From: Clostridiales bacterium
GTDB lineage: Bacteria; Bacillota; Clostridia; Saccharofermentanales; UBA5734
Assembly (NCBI GenBank): GCA_003532195.1
Contig: DOFA01000139.1
Coordinates: 1-6,651, forward strand
Direction of reading: 5' to 3'
Length of the DNA: 6,651 nucleotides
Part shown: positions 1-5,978 of the stretch, piece by piece
Layout of the letters: each line of letters opens with the position of its first letter
Position numbering within the stretch: position 1 is the stretch's first letter
Program-made: the position numbers and the translations under genes
Notes under the pieces: model-generated
What the model saw: only the letters and a program-made list of their open reading frames with translations
The model's database searches: none
Told to the model about the DNA's origin: nothing

Positions 1-1322
1 AGTATGACACGCCGGTCATGGTCCGGCTGACCACGCGAATTGCCCATTCCCGGTCGCCGGTTGAAACGGCGGAACCGCTGGAACAGCTGACGCGGCCTTA
101 TCAGAAAAACGTGGCCAAATATGTCATGATGCCGGGCATGGCCATTGCCCGGCACAAGCTGGTTGAAGCACGGCAGAACCGTCTGGCGGCCGATTCCTCA
201 GGTCAGGCGGATATCAGCCGCCATCAGGTGATCAGACGATCAGCCGACCTGGGGATTATAACCAGCGGCATCAGCTATCAATATGTCCGCGAAGCTTTGC
301 CGGATGCCTCGGTCTTAAAACTAGGGCTGATCTGGCCGCTGCCGCTGGATCTGATCCGCGAATTCGCGTCTTCGGTGCGGCGGTTGGTGGTCATCGAGGA
401 ACTGGATCCCTTTCTCGAGACCGAAATTCGATCTGCCGGTATCCCCTGCGAAGGTAAAGCTTTGTTCAGTCCACTGGGCGAATATTCCGCCGTCATGATC
501 CGCCGGGCTCTCGGAGCCTCTCCCGAACCGGAACCGGCGCTGCCGGCGCCGAGTCTGACTGTGGCGCCCGGCCGGCCTCCGGTCATGTGCGCCGGCTGCC
601 CGCACAAGGGTCTTTTCCTGGCCTTGAACCGGCTGAAACTGGTTGTTTCCGGCGATATCGGCTGCTATACCCTGGGTGCGCTCAATCCGACCAATGCCAT
701 GGACACCTGCGTCTGCATGGGCGCGTCGATCGGCATGGCCCACGGCATGGACAAGGCCACCGACGGCACAATGTCCGGATGTACTGTCGCCGTGATCGGC
801 GACTCGACCTTTCTTCATTCCGGAATAACCAGCCTGATCAACAGCATATATAACCAAAGCAACAGCACAGTCATTATCCTGGACAATTCGATCACCGGGA
901 TGACCGGCCATCAGCAAAATCCTTCCACCGGACTGAGCATCCGTCTGCAGCCGGCTCCGGCTGTCGATCTGGAAGCGCTTTGCAGCTGCCTTGGCGCCGC
1001 TTCGGTACGCGTGGCCGATCCGGCAGACACCTGGGAGATCCAGAAAGTCGTGTCCGAGGAGGTCGCCCGGCCGGGCGTATCGGTCATCATTGCCCGCCGC
1101 CCCTGCGCGCTGATTCCCGCTGGCCGCGGCCGGGCGGATCAGGTGGTGCGGGTGGACCGGGACCTGTGCCGAAAGTGTAAGGCCTGCATCCGGGTGATGT
1201 GCCCGGCGCTGACCGCCGGACCCGACGGAGGGCCGGTCATTGATCCGGCGGCCTGCACGGGCTGCGGCCTCTGTATCCGGATCTGCCGGTTCGGCGCATT
1301 GCGGAAAGGCGGTGAAGCCTGA
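1..1322 (+). CDS. iorA: Indolepyruvate:ferredoxin oxidoreductase, alpha subunit (5'-truncated by window edge)
   Basis: This subunit carries the catalytic centre of the cytoplasmic, oxygen-sensitive enzyme that converts aryl-pyruvates (indolepyruvate, phenylpyruvate and similar) plus CoA to aryl-acetyl-CoA, CO2 and reduced ferredoxin. The reading frame is open from base 3 (YDTPVMVRLTTR), so 439 residues are visible; the family is usually about 580-620 residues, so roughly 150-180 N-terminal residues lie upstream. The internal ATG at 18 is not the true start. Visible motifs: the CAGCPHKG segment (588-611) that opens the TPP-binding domain; the thiamine diphosphate motif GDST (798-809) followed 29 codons later by the Asn of LDNSITGMTGHQ (885); and a C-terminal two-cluster ferredoxin domain with CX2CX2CX4CP (1167-1205) and CX2CX2CX3C (1254-1286). 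The longer X4 spacing in the first cluster is, to my recollection, usual for IorA. In the second cluster the usual Pro after the last Cys is Arg. It overlaps iorB by 1 nt. Identification is very secure. Confidence 0.97.
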   Translation, partial: YDTPVMVRLTTRIAHSRSPVETAEPLEQLTRPYQKNVAKYVMMPGMAIARHKLVEARQNRLAADSSGQADISRHQVIRRSADLGIITSGISYQYVREALPDASVLKLGLIWPLPLDLIREFASSVRRLVVIEELDPFLETEIRSAGIPCEGKALFSPLGEYSAVMIRRALGASPEPEPALPAPSLTVAPGRPPVMCAGCPHKGLFLALNRLKLVVSGDIGCYTLGALNPTNAMDTCVCMGASIGMAHGMDKATDGTMSGCTVAVIGDSTFLHSGITSLINSIYNQSNSTVIILDNSITGMTGHQQNPSTGLSIRLQPAPAVDLEALCSCLGAASVRVADPADTWEIQKVVSEEVARPGVSVIIARRPCALIPAGRGRADQVVRVDRDLCRKCKACIRVMCPALTAGPDGGPVIDPAACTGCGLCIRICRFGALRKGGEA

Positions 1323-1939
1323 TGCCCCCGGGAATGAAACCAATTAATTTGAATATTGTTTTAGCCGGAGTCGGCGGCCAGGGGACACTGGTGGCCGGCA
1401 AGCTTCTTGGCAAGCTGGCCAGCCGGCTCGGCCTTGATGTCAAGGTCTCGGAAGTCCATGGCATGTCCCAGCGCGGCGGCAGTGTAGTCACCTATGTCCG
1501 AATCGGCCGCCAGGTCTTTTCACCGGTCGTGGAAACCGGGACAGCCGATTTCATCCTGGCCTTTGAAGAACTGGAAGCTTTGCGCTGGGCCTCTTTGCTT
1601 CGTTCCGGCGGCATCCTGCTGGTCAACACCGCGCGGACAATCCCGCTGCCGGTCGCCATGGGGCAGGCATCCTATCCGGATCAGATCGCCGCCGAGCTGG
1701 AAGCCAAAGCCGGCAAAAAGGCCCAGGTCCGGGCCTTCGACGCCCTCGGGCTGGCCAGGCAGGCGGGCAGCGTCCGGGCGGTTAACCTGGTGATGCTGGG
1801 CGCCCTGTCCCAATTCCTGGATATACCGGAAACAGAATTCGAGCAGGCGATTGATGAATCGTTCGCGGAAAAATTCCGGGCGGTCAACCATGCCGCATTC
1901 CGTGCCGGATCTGCTATAATGGAAACAAAAAGGGAATGA
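1322..1939 (+). CDS. iorB: Indolepyruvate:ferredoxin oxidoreductase, beta subunit
   Basis: This is the gamma-type domain partner subunit of IorA, completing the aryl-pyruvate:ferredoxin oxidoreductase in the cytoplasm. The 205-residue product matches the usual size of about 190-210. Family signatures are the N-terminal NIVLAGVGGQGTLVAGKLL glycine-rich segment (residues ~9-27), the EVHGMSQRGGSVVTYVRIG segment (residues ~44-62), ADFILAFEELEALRW, and a late VNLVMLGALSQF stretch. The ATG at 1322 shares its A with the iorA stop (TGATG), implying translational coupling, and a purine-rich AAAGGCGGTG lies about 8 nt upstream. A second in-frame ATG at 1334 would also keep the whole domain but has a weaker upstream site. 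The last codons contain an extended -10-like sequence (1912-1920), and the stop codon forms part of a possible hairpin preceding the next gene. Confidence 0.96.
   Translation: MPPGMKPINLNIVLAGVGGQGTLVAGKLLGKLASRLGLDVKVSEVHGMSQRGGSVVTYVRIGRQVFSPVVETGTADFILAFEELEALRWASLLRSGGILLVNTARTIPLPVAMGQASYPDQIAAELEAKAGKKAQVRAFDALGLARQAGSVRAVNLVMLGALSQFLDIPETEFEQAIDESFAEKFRAVNHAAFRAGSAIMETKRE
1912..1920 (+). promoter_or_regulatory. Candidate extended -10 promoter inside the end of iorB
   Basis: The sequence TGCTATAAT has a perfect TATAAT box at 1915-1920 preceded by the TG of an extended -10 at the correct 1-nt spacing. No recognisable -35 box is present 16-18 bp upstream (GCCGCA region), but extended -10 promoters can act without one. 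Transcription would begin near 1926-1928 and give the ACT-domain gene a leader of about 70 nt. The same bases encode the Ser-Ala-Ile-Met of IorB, so the match could be a coincidence of coding. Confidence 0.4.
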
Positions 1940-1977
1940 TCCCGGCCAGTCCGGGACCGGACCTTATCACCGGATCA
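1937..1977 (+). promoter_or_regulatory. Possible structured leader between iorB and the ACT-domain gene
   Basis: TGATCC (1937-1942) can pair with GGATCA (1972-1977), extended by GG/CC (1944-1945 with 1970-1971) past a bulged C. Inside it, GTCCG (1949-1953) pairs with CGGAC (1958-1962) around a GGAC loop. A competing stem is TCCCGG/CCGGGA (1940-1945 with 1951-1956). No T-run follows, so it is not an intrinsic terminator. It sits just 5 nt before the ribosome binding site of the ACT-domain gene and includes the iorB stop codon. A role in translation control or mRNA processing is inference only. Confidence 0.35.
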
Positions 1978-1982
1978 GTCAG

Positions 1983-1989
1983 GGAGGTG
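1983..1989 (+). promoter_or_regulatory. Ribosome binding site deciding the ACT-gene start
   Basis: GGAGGTG lies 6 nt before the ATG at 1996. The alternative in-frame ATG at 1936 has AGGGA directly abutting it with no spacer, and would add 20 residues unlike any ACT-domain N-terminus. This supports the start at 1996. Confidence 0.85.
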
Positions 1990-1995
1990 CAAACC

Positions 1996-2427
1996 ATGCT
2001 CGTCAAACAGATTTCCGTGTTCCTTGAAAATAAGTCCGGCCGCCTGGCAGAAGTGACCAAAACGCTGCGTAACAACGCGATCGACATCCGAGCCCTCTAT
2101 ATCGCCGATACAACCGAATACGGCATCCTGCGCATGATCGTCGATCAGCCGGAAGCCGCCCAGGCTGCCCTGGCCGAGAATGGATTCACCGTCAGCTCAA
2201 CCAGCGTCATTGCCGTGGCCATTCCCGACCAGCCCGGCACTCTGGATCATGCTTTGGAAATCCTCAGCGCCCACGCGATATCCGTCGATTATCTTTATGC
2301 CTATGTCGGCCGTGCTTCATCGGACGCCATCGTGGTGATCCGGGTCGAAGACCCCCAGACGGCTCTGGAAAAACTCGAACAATCCGGCATCAGGGTCCTG
2401 AGCAGCAAGGAGGTCTACGGGACTTGA
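1996..2427 (+). CDS. Tandem ACT-domain protein (amino acid-binding regulator)
   Basis: A 143-residue protein made of two consecutive ACT domains (residues ~3-70 and ~72-140) and nothing else. Each carries the ligand-loop signature at its first strand-helix turn: ISVFLENKSGRLAEV in the first and VAIPDQPGTLDHAL in the second, with the characteristic Gly in both. ACT domains bind amino acids and act as allosteric sensors. Stand-alone tandem ACT proteins of this size commonly sit beside iorAB and arylacetate-CoA ligase genes in anaerobes, so a role in sensing aromatic or branched amino acids for that pathway is a reasonable inference, but the ligand cannot be read from sequence. There is no DNA-binding or catalytic domain. 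The start at 1996 is chosen from its ribosome binding site; the longer frame from 1936 is less likely. Its last bases contain the ribosome binding site of the next gene, and the stop overlaps that gene's start. Confidence 0.92.
   Translation: MLVKQISVFLENKSGRLAEVTKTLRNNAIDIRALYIADTTEYGILRMIVDQPEAAQAALAENGFTVSSTSVIAVAIPDQPGTLDHALEILSAHAISVDYLYAYVGRASSDAIVVIRVEDPQTALEKLEQSGIRVLSSKEVYGT
2407..2414 (+). promoter_or_regulatory. Strong ribosome binding site for a TTG start
   Basis: AAGGAGGT, a full anti-Shine-Dalgarno match, lies 9 nt before the TTG at 2424 and inside the end of the ACT-domain gene. It compensates for the weak start codon and supports TTG as the true start, since no ATG or GTG start is available before the conserved core. 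Confidence 0.85.
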
Positions 2428-3728
2428 GTTTTGCCGATTTTCAGCCATTCGGGATTTCCCGGCCGGTCTATGAATTATCTGAGCAGGCCTTGATCGATGC
2501 CGGGCCTGCTTTTGCTGTGATCGGCCAAATCCGGGAAACCAACCAGTTGCGCGTTCTGGCGGCTCTGCAGCAGGCGCGCCTGGCGGAGAGCCAGTTTGGC
2601 GGCAGCACCGGCTACGGTTACAGCGACGCCGGCCGCGAGCAGATTGAAAAAGCTTACGCGCTGGCCTTCGGAGCTGAATCGGCTCTGGTGCGCATTCAGA
2701 TCAGTTCTGGCACCCAGGCCCTCGCACTGTGCCTGTTTGGCCTGCTGCGCCCGGGCGACGAGTTGCTGGCAGTGACCGGCGCGCCCTATGACACTTTGCT
2801 GGAAACGATCGGCATTCCCGCTGCCGCAGCTTCAACAGCCGCGGCGCCGCCGGCTGCCGACCAGGGATCGTTAAGGGACTTTGGCATATCGTACCGGCAG
2901 GTTGAGCTGAATGCTGCCGGCAAACCGGATCTGCAGGCGATAACAGCTGCCTTGAACCCCAGGACCAAAGTGGTTTTCCTCCAGAAATCCCGCGGCTACG
3001 CCCGGCGCCCGGCCCTCCTGGCCAGCGATCTGGCGGCTGTCAGCGCCGCTGTGCGCTCTGCCGGCAGTCCGGCAGCAATATTAGTTGACAATTGCTACGG
3101 CGAGTTCGTTGAAACCCAGGAGCCCTGCATGGCAGGCGCTGACCTGTGCGCCGGCTCTTTGATCAAGAATCCCGGCGGCGGTCTCTGCCCCTCCGGCGGA
3201 TATGTTGCCGGACGCCAGGATCTGGTCGAGCGGGTTGCCGCCCGCCTGACCGCTCCCGGCTTGGGCAGCCATATGGGGCCGACGCTGGGTTGCGGCCGGC
3301 TGATCGCCCAGGGCTTGTACCTGGCGCCGCATTTTGTGGCCGAAAGCCTGCGCGGCGCTGTCTATGCCGCGGCGTTCTTTTGTCTCGCCGGATATCAAAC
3401 ACTGCCCGCGACCCTGGAGCAGCGGGGGGACAATGTCCAGACCGTCGAGCTGGAAACAGCCGGCCGCCTGGTCGCTTTCTGCCAGGCGATCCAGGCTGCT
3501 TCGCCGGTTGACAGCTTCGTCCGGCCGGAACCCTGGGAAATGCCCGGATATGACAGCCCGGTGATCATGGCTGCCGGAACCTTTGTCCAGGGAGCATCGC
3601 TTGAGCTGTCCGTTGACGGACCGCTGCGCGCCCCCTTTACAGCTTATCTGCAAAGCGGACTGTGCCTGGAGAACCTTCGTCTGGCCTGCATGCTGGCCAT
3701 GGAGAAAATGGGGGGGATCGGCAGATGA
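2424..3728 (+). CDS. PLP-dependent methionine gamma-lyase family protein (YnbB / 'aluminium resistance' family)
   Basis: A cytoplasmic fold-type I PLP enzyme of 434 residues, slightly longer than the roughly 410-425 usual for the family known as methionine gamma-lyase-like, YnbB or 'aluminium resistance protein'. Matching blocks in order: GGSTGYGYSDAGREQIEKAYA; SSGTQALALCLFGLLRPGDELL; APYDTLLETIGI; DNCYGEFVETQEP with D222, the likely partner of the PLP ring nitrogen; AGSLIKNPGGGLCPSGGYVAGR with K248, the likely Schiff-base lysine; then LTAPGLGSHMGPTLG and QGLYLAPHFV. The predicted chemistry is C-S lyase type (release of a thiol, ammonia and a 2-oxoacid), but the substrate of this branch is poorly established and the name is by homology. 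An Ala/Pro-rich stretch at residues 133-145 looks like a small insertion. It starts at TTG, overlaps the ACT gene by 4 nt and the following membrane protein by 4 nt (ATGA), so it is part of the same operon. Confidence 0.92.
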   Translation: MSFADFQPFGISRPVYELSEQALIDAGPAFAVIGQIRETNQLRVLAALQQARLAESQFGGSTGYGYSDAGREQIEKAYALAFGAESALVRIQISSGTQALALCLFGLLRPGDELLAVTGAPYDTLLETIGIPAAAASTAAAPPAADQGSLRDFGISYRQVELNAAGKPDLQAITAALNPRTKVVFLQKSRGYARRPALLASDLAAVSAAVRSAGSPAAILVDNCYGEFVETQEPCMAGADLCAGSLIKNPGGGLCPSGGYVAGRQDLVERVAARLTAPGLGSHMGPTLGCGRLIAQGLYLAPHFVAESLRGAVYAAAFFCLAGYQTLPATLEQRGDNVQTVELETAGRLVAFCQAIQAASPVDSFVRPEPWEMPGYDSPVIMAAGTFVQGASLELSVDGPLRAPFTAYLQSGLCLENLRLACMLAMEKMGGIGR

Positions 3729-5083
3729 ACCCGAACCGGCAGCCTACGCCGCATGCATCCCCGGACAGCAACGCCAGCCGGCAGGCGAAGTCGCTCGAGC
3801 GGCTGGCCCGGATCGAGCGGCGCAAAGCGCGCAACCGGGCGTTCTTCCTCGCTTTTTTTGTCATGGCGACCATGTTCGTGACCATCATCCTGATCATATC
3901 CATTATGAGGCAGGCCAAACCGAATCCCCGCTTCATGTTCATCCAGGAAGGCGAACTGGTTCACACCGTCCAAAGCAAAGGCCTGATCCTCAGGGATGAG
4001 CTGACGCTCAGCGCACCCGCATCCGGCCTGCTCAAGCCTATGGCGACTGAAGGCAGCCGGGCGGCCAAGGGAGAAAAACTAGCCCTGATCATACCGGCGG
4101 ATAAAGAGGATCAGCTCAGGGAACTGCAAAAATGCGAGAAAGATATCGTCGATTTGCAGATCGAGCTGATGAACAAGGGCAAAGGGGCAGGCGCCCAGGC
4201 GATTTTTGACGAAAGCGCCGGGTCTCTGGAAACGATAGTCAATCTGGTGCGTGCGGACATTTCCCGGGGTACGCTGGCTAATCTGAGCATCTATGCCGCG
4301 TCGATATCGGTCGTCCTGGAACAGCGGAGCGAGAAACTGGCGACCATCGATTTCAACGATTCCCGCTTCGATGCCCTGGAGATGACCCGGAAAAGTCTCG
4401 AAGACGCCCTCGGGCTCAGCGTCGGTACCTTAAAGAGCACGCAGTCCGGCATTATTTCCTTCAAGCTGGACGGACTGGAAAGCATCCTCAGCCTCGATCG
4501 CTGCCATACGCTGACTGCTGATGAATACCGGAGCTACATCGAGTACCAGGCGCCGCCGGTCGGCGATATCCGCACCGTCACCCAGGATCAGCCGGTGATC
4601 CGCATTTTGTCGGGGCTGAATCAGTGCCTCGTCTTCCTGCTGCCAGATACTTCCGCATCCCTTTACAAAGTAAACGACACCATCAGTGTGGCAGTTCCCG
4701 CCGACGGCCTGGTGATCAGCAATTGCCGGGTGCTGCGGTCCGAGACGGCCGGATCGGACGCCCTGGTGGTTGTCCGGACAGACCGGCAAGTCGAGCGGCT
4801 GTCCGATCGGCGCACGGTTATCGCCGAGTTGACCGTCGCTACGACCAAAGGACTGAAGGTGCCTACAGCTTCACTGATTGAATACGACGCCGCGACAAAG
4901 CAGGCCGGCCTGATGCTTGTCATCGAGGGGAAGACGCGATTCTGTCAGGTCAAAGTCATCGACCAGGATCGGGAATATGCGATCATTAAGGCGATTCCAT
5001 CGGAAAAATACCAGCCGGCCGTATCCTCGGTCCTGGTTGTCAATCCGGAATCGATCGAGGCAGGTGAGCTGATTGGCAACTGA
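3725..5083 (+). CDS. HlyD-like membrane-anchored adaptor protein
   Basis: A 452-residue single-pass membrane protein. The N-terminus is polar and Arg/Lys-rich (residues 1-38), followed by one hydrophobic segment (about 39-61) and then a large domain predicted to lie outside the membrane, as in a type II signal anchor. The layout after the anchor resembles HlyD/membrane-fusion adaptors: a first lipoyl-like half with LTLSAPASGLLKPM and EGSRAAKGEKLALI, a helical middle (about 113-235), a second half containing STQSGIISFKLDGLE (238-252), then a beta-rich C-terminal part. Proteins of this type occur beside ylmE and sepF in Clostridia; their transport partner is unclear and none is encoded here. 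The start at 3725 is preferred because it gives an ATGA overlap and has a G-rich site (about 3710-3717) 7 nt upstream; the frame is open back to an ATG at 3662 inside the preceding gene, which is unlikely. It overlaps the next gene by 11 nt. Family call is moderately sure; function is unknown. Confidence 0.8.
   Translation: MNPNRQPTPHASPDSNASRQAKSLERLARIERRKARNRAFFLAFFVMATMFVTIILIISIMRQAKPNPRFMFIQEGELVHTVQSKGLILRDELTLSAPASGLLKPMATEGSRAAKGEKLALIIPADKEDQLRELQKCEKDIVDLQIELMNKGKGAGAQAIFDESAGSLETIVNLVRADISRGTLANLSIYAASISVVLEQRSEKLATIDFNDSRFDALEMTRKSLEDALGLSVGTLKSTQSGIISFKLDGLESILSLDRCHTLTADEYRSYIEYQAPPVGDIRTVTQDQPVIRILSGLNQCLVFLLPDTSASLYKVNDTISVAVPADGLVISNCRVLRSETAGSDALVVVRTDRQVERLSDRRTVIAELTVATTKGLKVPTASLIEYDAATKQAGLMLVIEGKTRFCQVKVIDQDREYAIIKAIPSEKYQPAVSSVLVVNPESIEAGELIGN
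5062..5067 (+). promoter_or_regulatory. Ribosome binding site for the ylmE TTG start
   Basis: AGGTGA lies 5 nt before TTG at 5073, inside the end of the HlyD-like gene. No ATG occurs before the conserved N-terminal helix and active-site lysine, so TTG is the best start. Confidence 0.65.
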
Positions 5084-5819
5084 ACTAACAGCAACTCCCC
5101 AGGACTGGCTGGCTCCGGAAACGGCTGCCGCCCTGGCCACCCGGTTGAATGCCGTCCGGCAGCAGATCGCCGCGGCTGCCTGCGCTTCCGGGCGCCGGCC
5201 TGAAGAAATCACACTGATCGGCGTCAGCAAGTTTTTTCCTGCCGCCGCCGCACTGGCAGCTTCCCGTTCGGGACTTCACGACCTTGGGGAGAACCGGGTT
5301 CAGGAAATGCTGGGTAAAATCAACGATCTGTCTGCCGCCGGTGTGTCGCCGCGCTGGCATCTGATCGGCACCCTGCAGAAGAACAAAGTCCGCCAGATCA
5401 TCGGACTGACGCACCTGATTCATTCTGCCGACTCCTGGCCGCTGCTGCAGGAGATCGACCGGCGCAGCCTGGAACGCGGCCTGGTCAGTGATGTTCTGCT
5501 GCAGGTCAATGCTTCCGGCGAGACCACCAAGCATGGTTTTGCGCCGGAAGAGCTGGCTCCGGCCGCCGCGGCTGCGCGGCCGCTGAAAGGCTTGAGATTG
5601 CGCGGCCTGATGACCATGGCCCCCTTATTTGACAATCCGGACGATACGCGGCCGGTGTTTGCAGCTGCGCATCAGTTGTTCGACCGATTGGCCGGCGAAC
5701 AAGATCCGGACGTTTTCAACATCCTGTCCATGGGCATGAGCCACGATTTCCGCCAGGCAATTGCCTGCGGCGCCACTCATGTCCGGATCGGAACCGCCAT
5801 TTTCGGCCCCCGGCTGTAA
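5073..5819 (+). CDS. ylmE: YggS/YlmE-family pyridoxal phosphate-binding protein (PLPBP)
   Basis: A 248-residue cytoplasmic PLP-binding protein of the PLPBP (YggS, YlmE, PROSC) family, which folds as an alanine-racemase-like TIM barrel, shows no established catalytic activity, and is linked to vitamin B6 homeostasis. Family blocks: EEITLIGVSKFFP with the PLP lysine K53; DLGENRVQEMLGK; RWHLIGTLQKNKVRQI, where the family more often has His before LQ; VLLQVNASGETTKHGF; LRGLMTMAP; and the phosphate-binding end LSMGMSHDFRQAIACGATHVRIGTAIFG. It is slightly longer than the usual 225-235 because of an N-terminal extension of about 15 residues. It begins at TTG and overlaps the HlyD-like gene by 11 nt. 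In Firmicutes the orthologue lies directly before sepF, as here, although a terminator and a new promoter separate the two in this window. A terminator hairpin begins in its last codons. Confidence 0.96.
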   Translation: MATELTATPQDWLAPETAAALATRLNAVRQQIAAAACASGRRPEEITLIGVSKFFPAAAALAASRSGLHDLGENRVQEMLGKINDLSAAGVSPRWHLIGTLQKNKVRQIIGLTHLIHSADSWPLLQEIDRRSLERGLVSDVLLQVNASGETTKHGFAPEELAPAAAAARPLKGLRLRGLMTMAPLFDNPDDTRPVFAAAHQLFDRLAGEQDPDVFNILSMGMSHDFRQAIACGATHVRIGTAIFGPRL

Positions 5820-5849
5820 CACCCCTGAGACATCGGCCGGTTTTTTATT
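5810..5849 (+). terminator. Intrinsic terminator at the end of ylmE
   Basis: CCGGCTG (5810-5816) pairs with CGGCCGG (5834-5840), 7 bp with one G-U pair, followed by TTTTTTATTT (5841-5850). The loop is long (17 nt) and includes the stop codon, so it may be only moderately efficient. It would end the iorA-ylmE transcript before the sepF promoter. Confidence 0.65.
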
Positions 5850-5888
5850 TCAACGCAATTACATCGAATTTACTCTTTCCCTGAGTCA

Positions 5889-5917
5889 TTGCATCCCATA
5901 ATTTCCCTCCCTATAAT
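5889..5917 (+). promoter_or_regulatory. Sigma-A-type promoter of sepF
   Basis: A perfect TATAAT -10 box lies at 5912-5917. At 17 bp spacing the -35 position is TTGCAT (5889-5894), which matches only the TTG of the consensus. Transcription should begin near 5924, giving an untranslated leader of about 55 nt. The surrounding DNA is AT-rich compared with the neighbouring genes, as expected for a promoter. Confidence 0.75.
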
Positions 5918-5964
5918 AAGTGCATGGCTGTATCAATGTCATGACGACAGACCGGCATGATTCT

Positions 5965-5970
5965 GGAGGG
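5965..5970 (+). promoter_or_regulatory. Ribosome binding site of sepF
   Basis: GGAGGG lies 8-9 nt before the ATG at 5979 and is a strong Shine-Dalgarno match that fixes the start. Confidence 0.85.
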
Positions 5971-5978
5971 AAAGTAAA

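Noticed and set aside
247..262. TATAAC in GGATTATAACC as an internal promoter in iorA
   Set aside because: No -35 match at the right spacing and no TG extension; it lies in coding sequence well inside the gene.
321..1343. Long open frame on the minus strand (340 codons) opposite iorA
   Set aside because: It is antisense to a clearly conserved gene, its translation shows no recognisable domain, and GC-rich codon bias on the + strand readily leaves such frames open.
1936..1995. ATG at 1936 as the start of the ACT-domain gene, giving 163 residues
   Set aside because: AGGGA abuts the ATG without a spacer, the added residues do not resemble ACT proteins, and the ATG at 1996 has a well-placed GGAGGTG.
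3085..3113. Perfect TTGACA (3085-3090) that could be a -35 box
   Set aside because: No TATAAT-like sequence at 16-18 bp downstream, and the bases encode the conserved VDNCYGEF block containing D222.
3081..3653. Minus-strand open frame of 190 codons opposite the PLP enzyme gene
   Set aside because: Shadow of the conserved + strand gene; no recognisable domain.
3662..3724. ATG at 3662 as the start of the HlyD-like gene
   Set aside because: It would overlap the PLP enzyme by 67 nt; the ATG at 3725 gives a standard ATGA overlap and a G-rich site at suitable distance.
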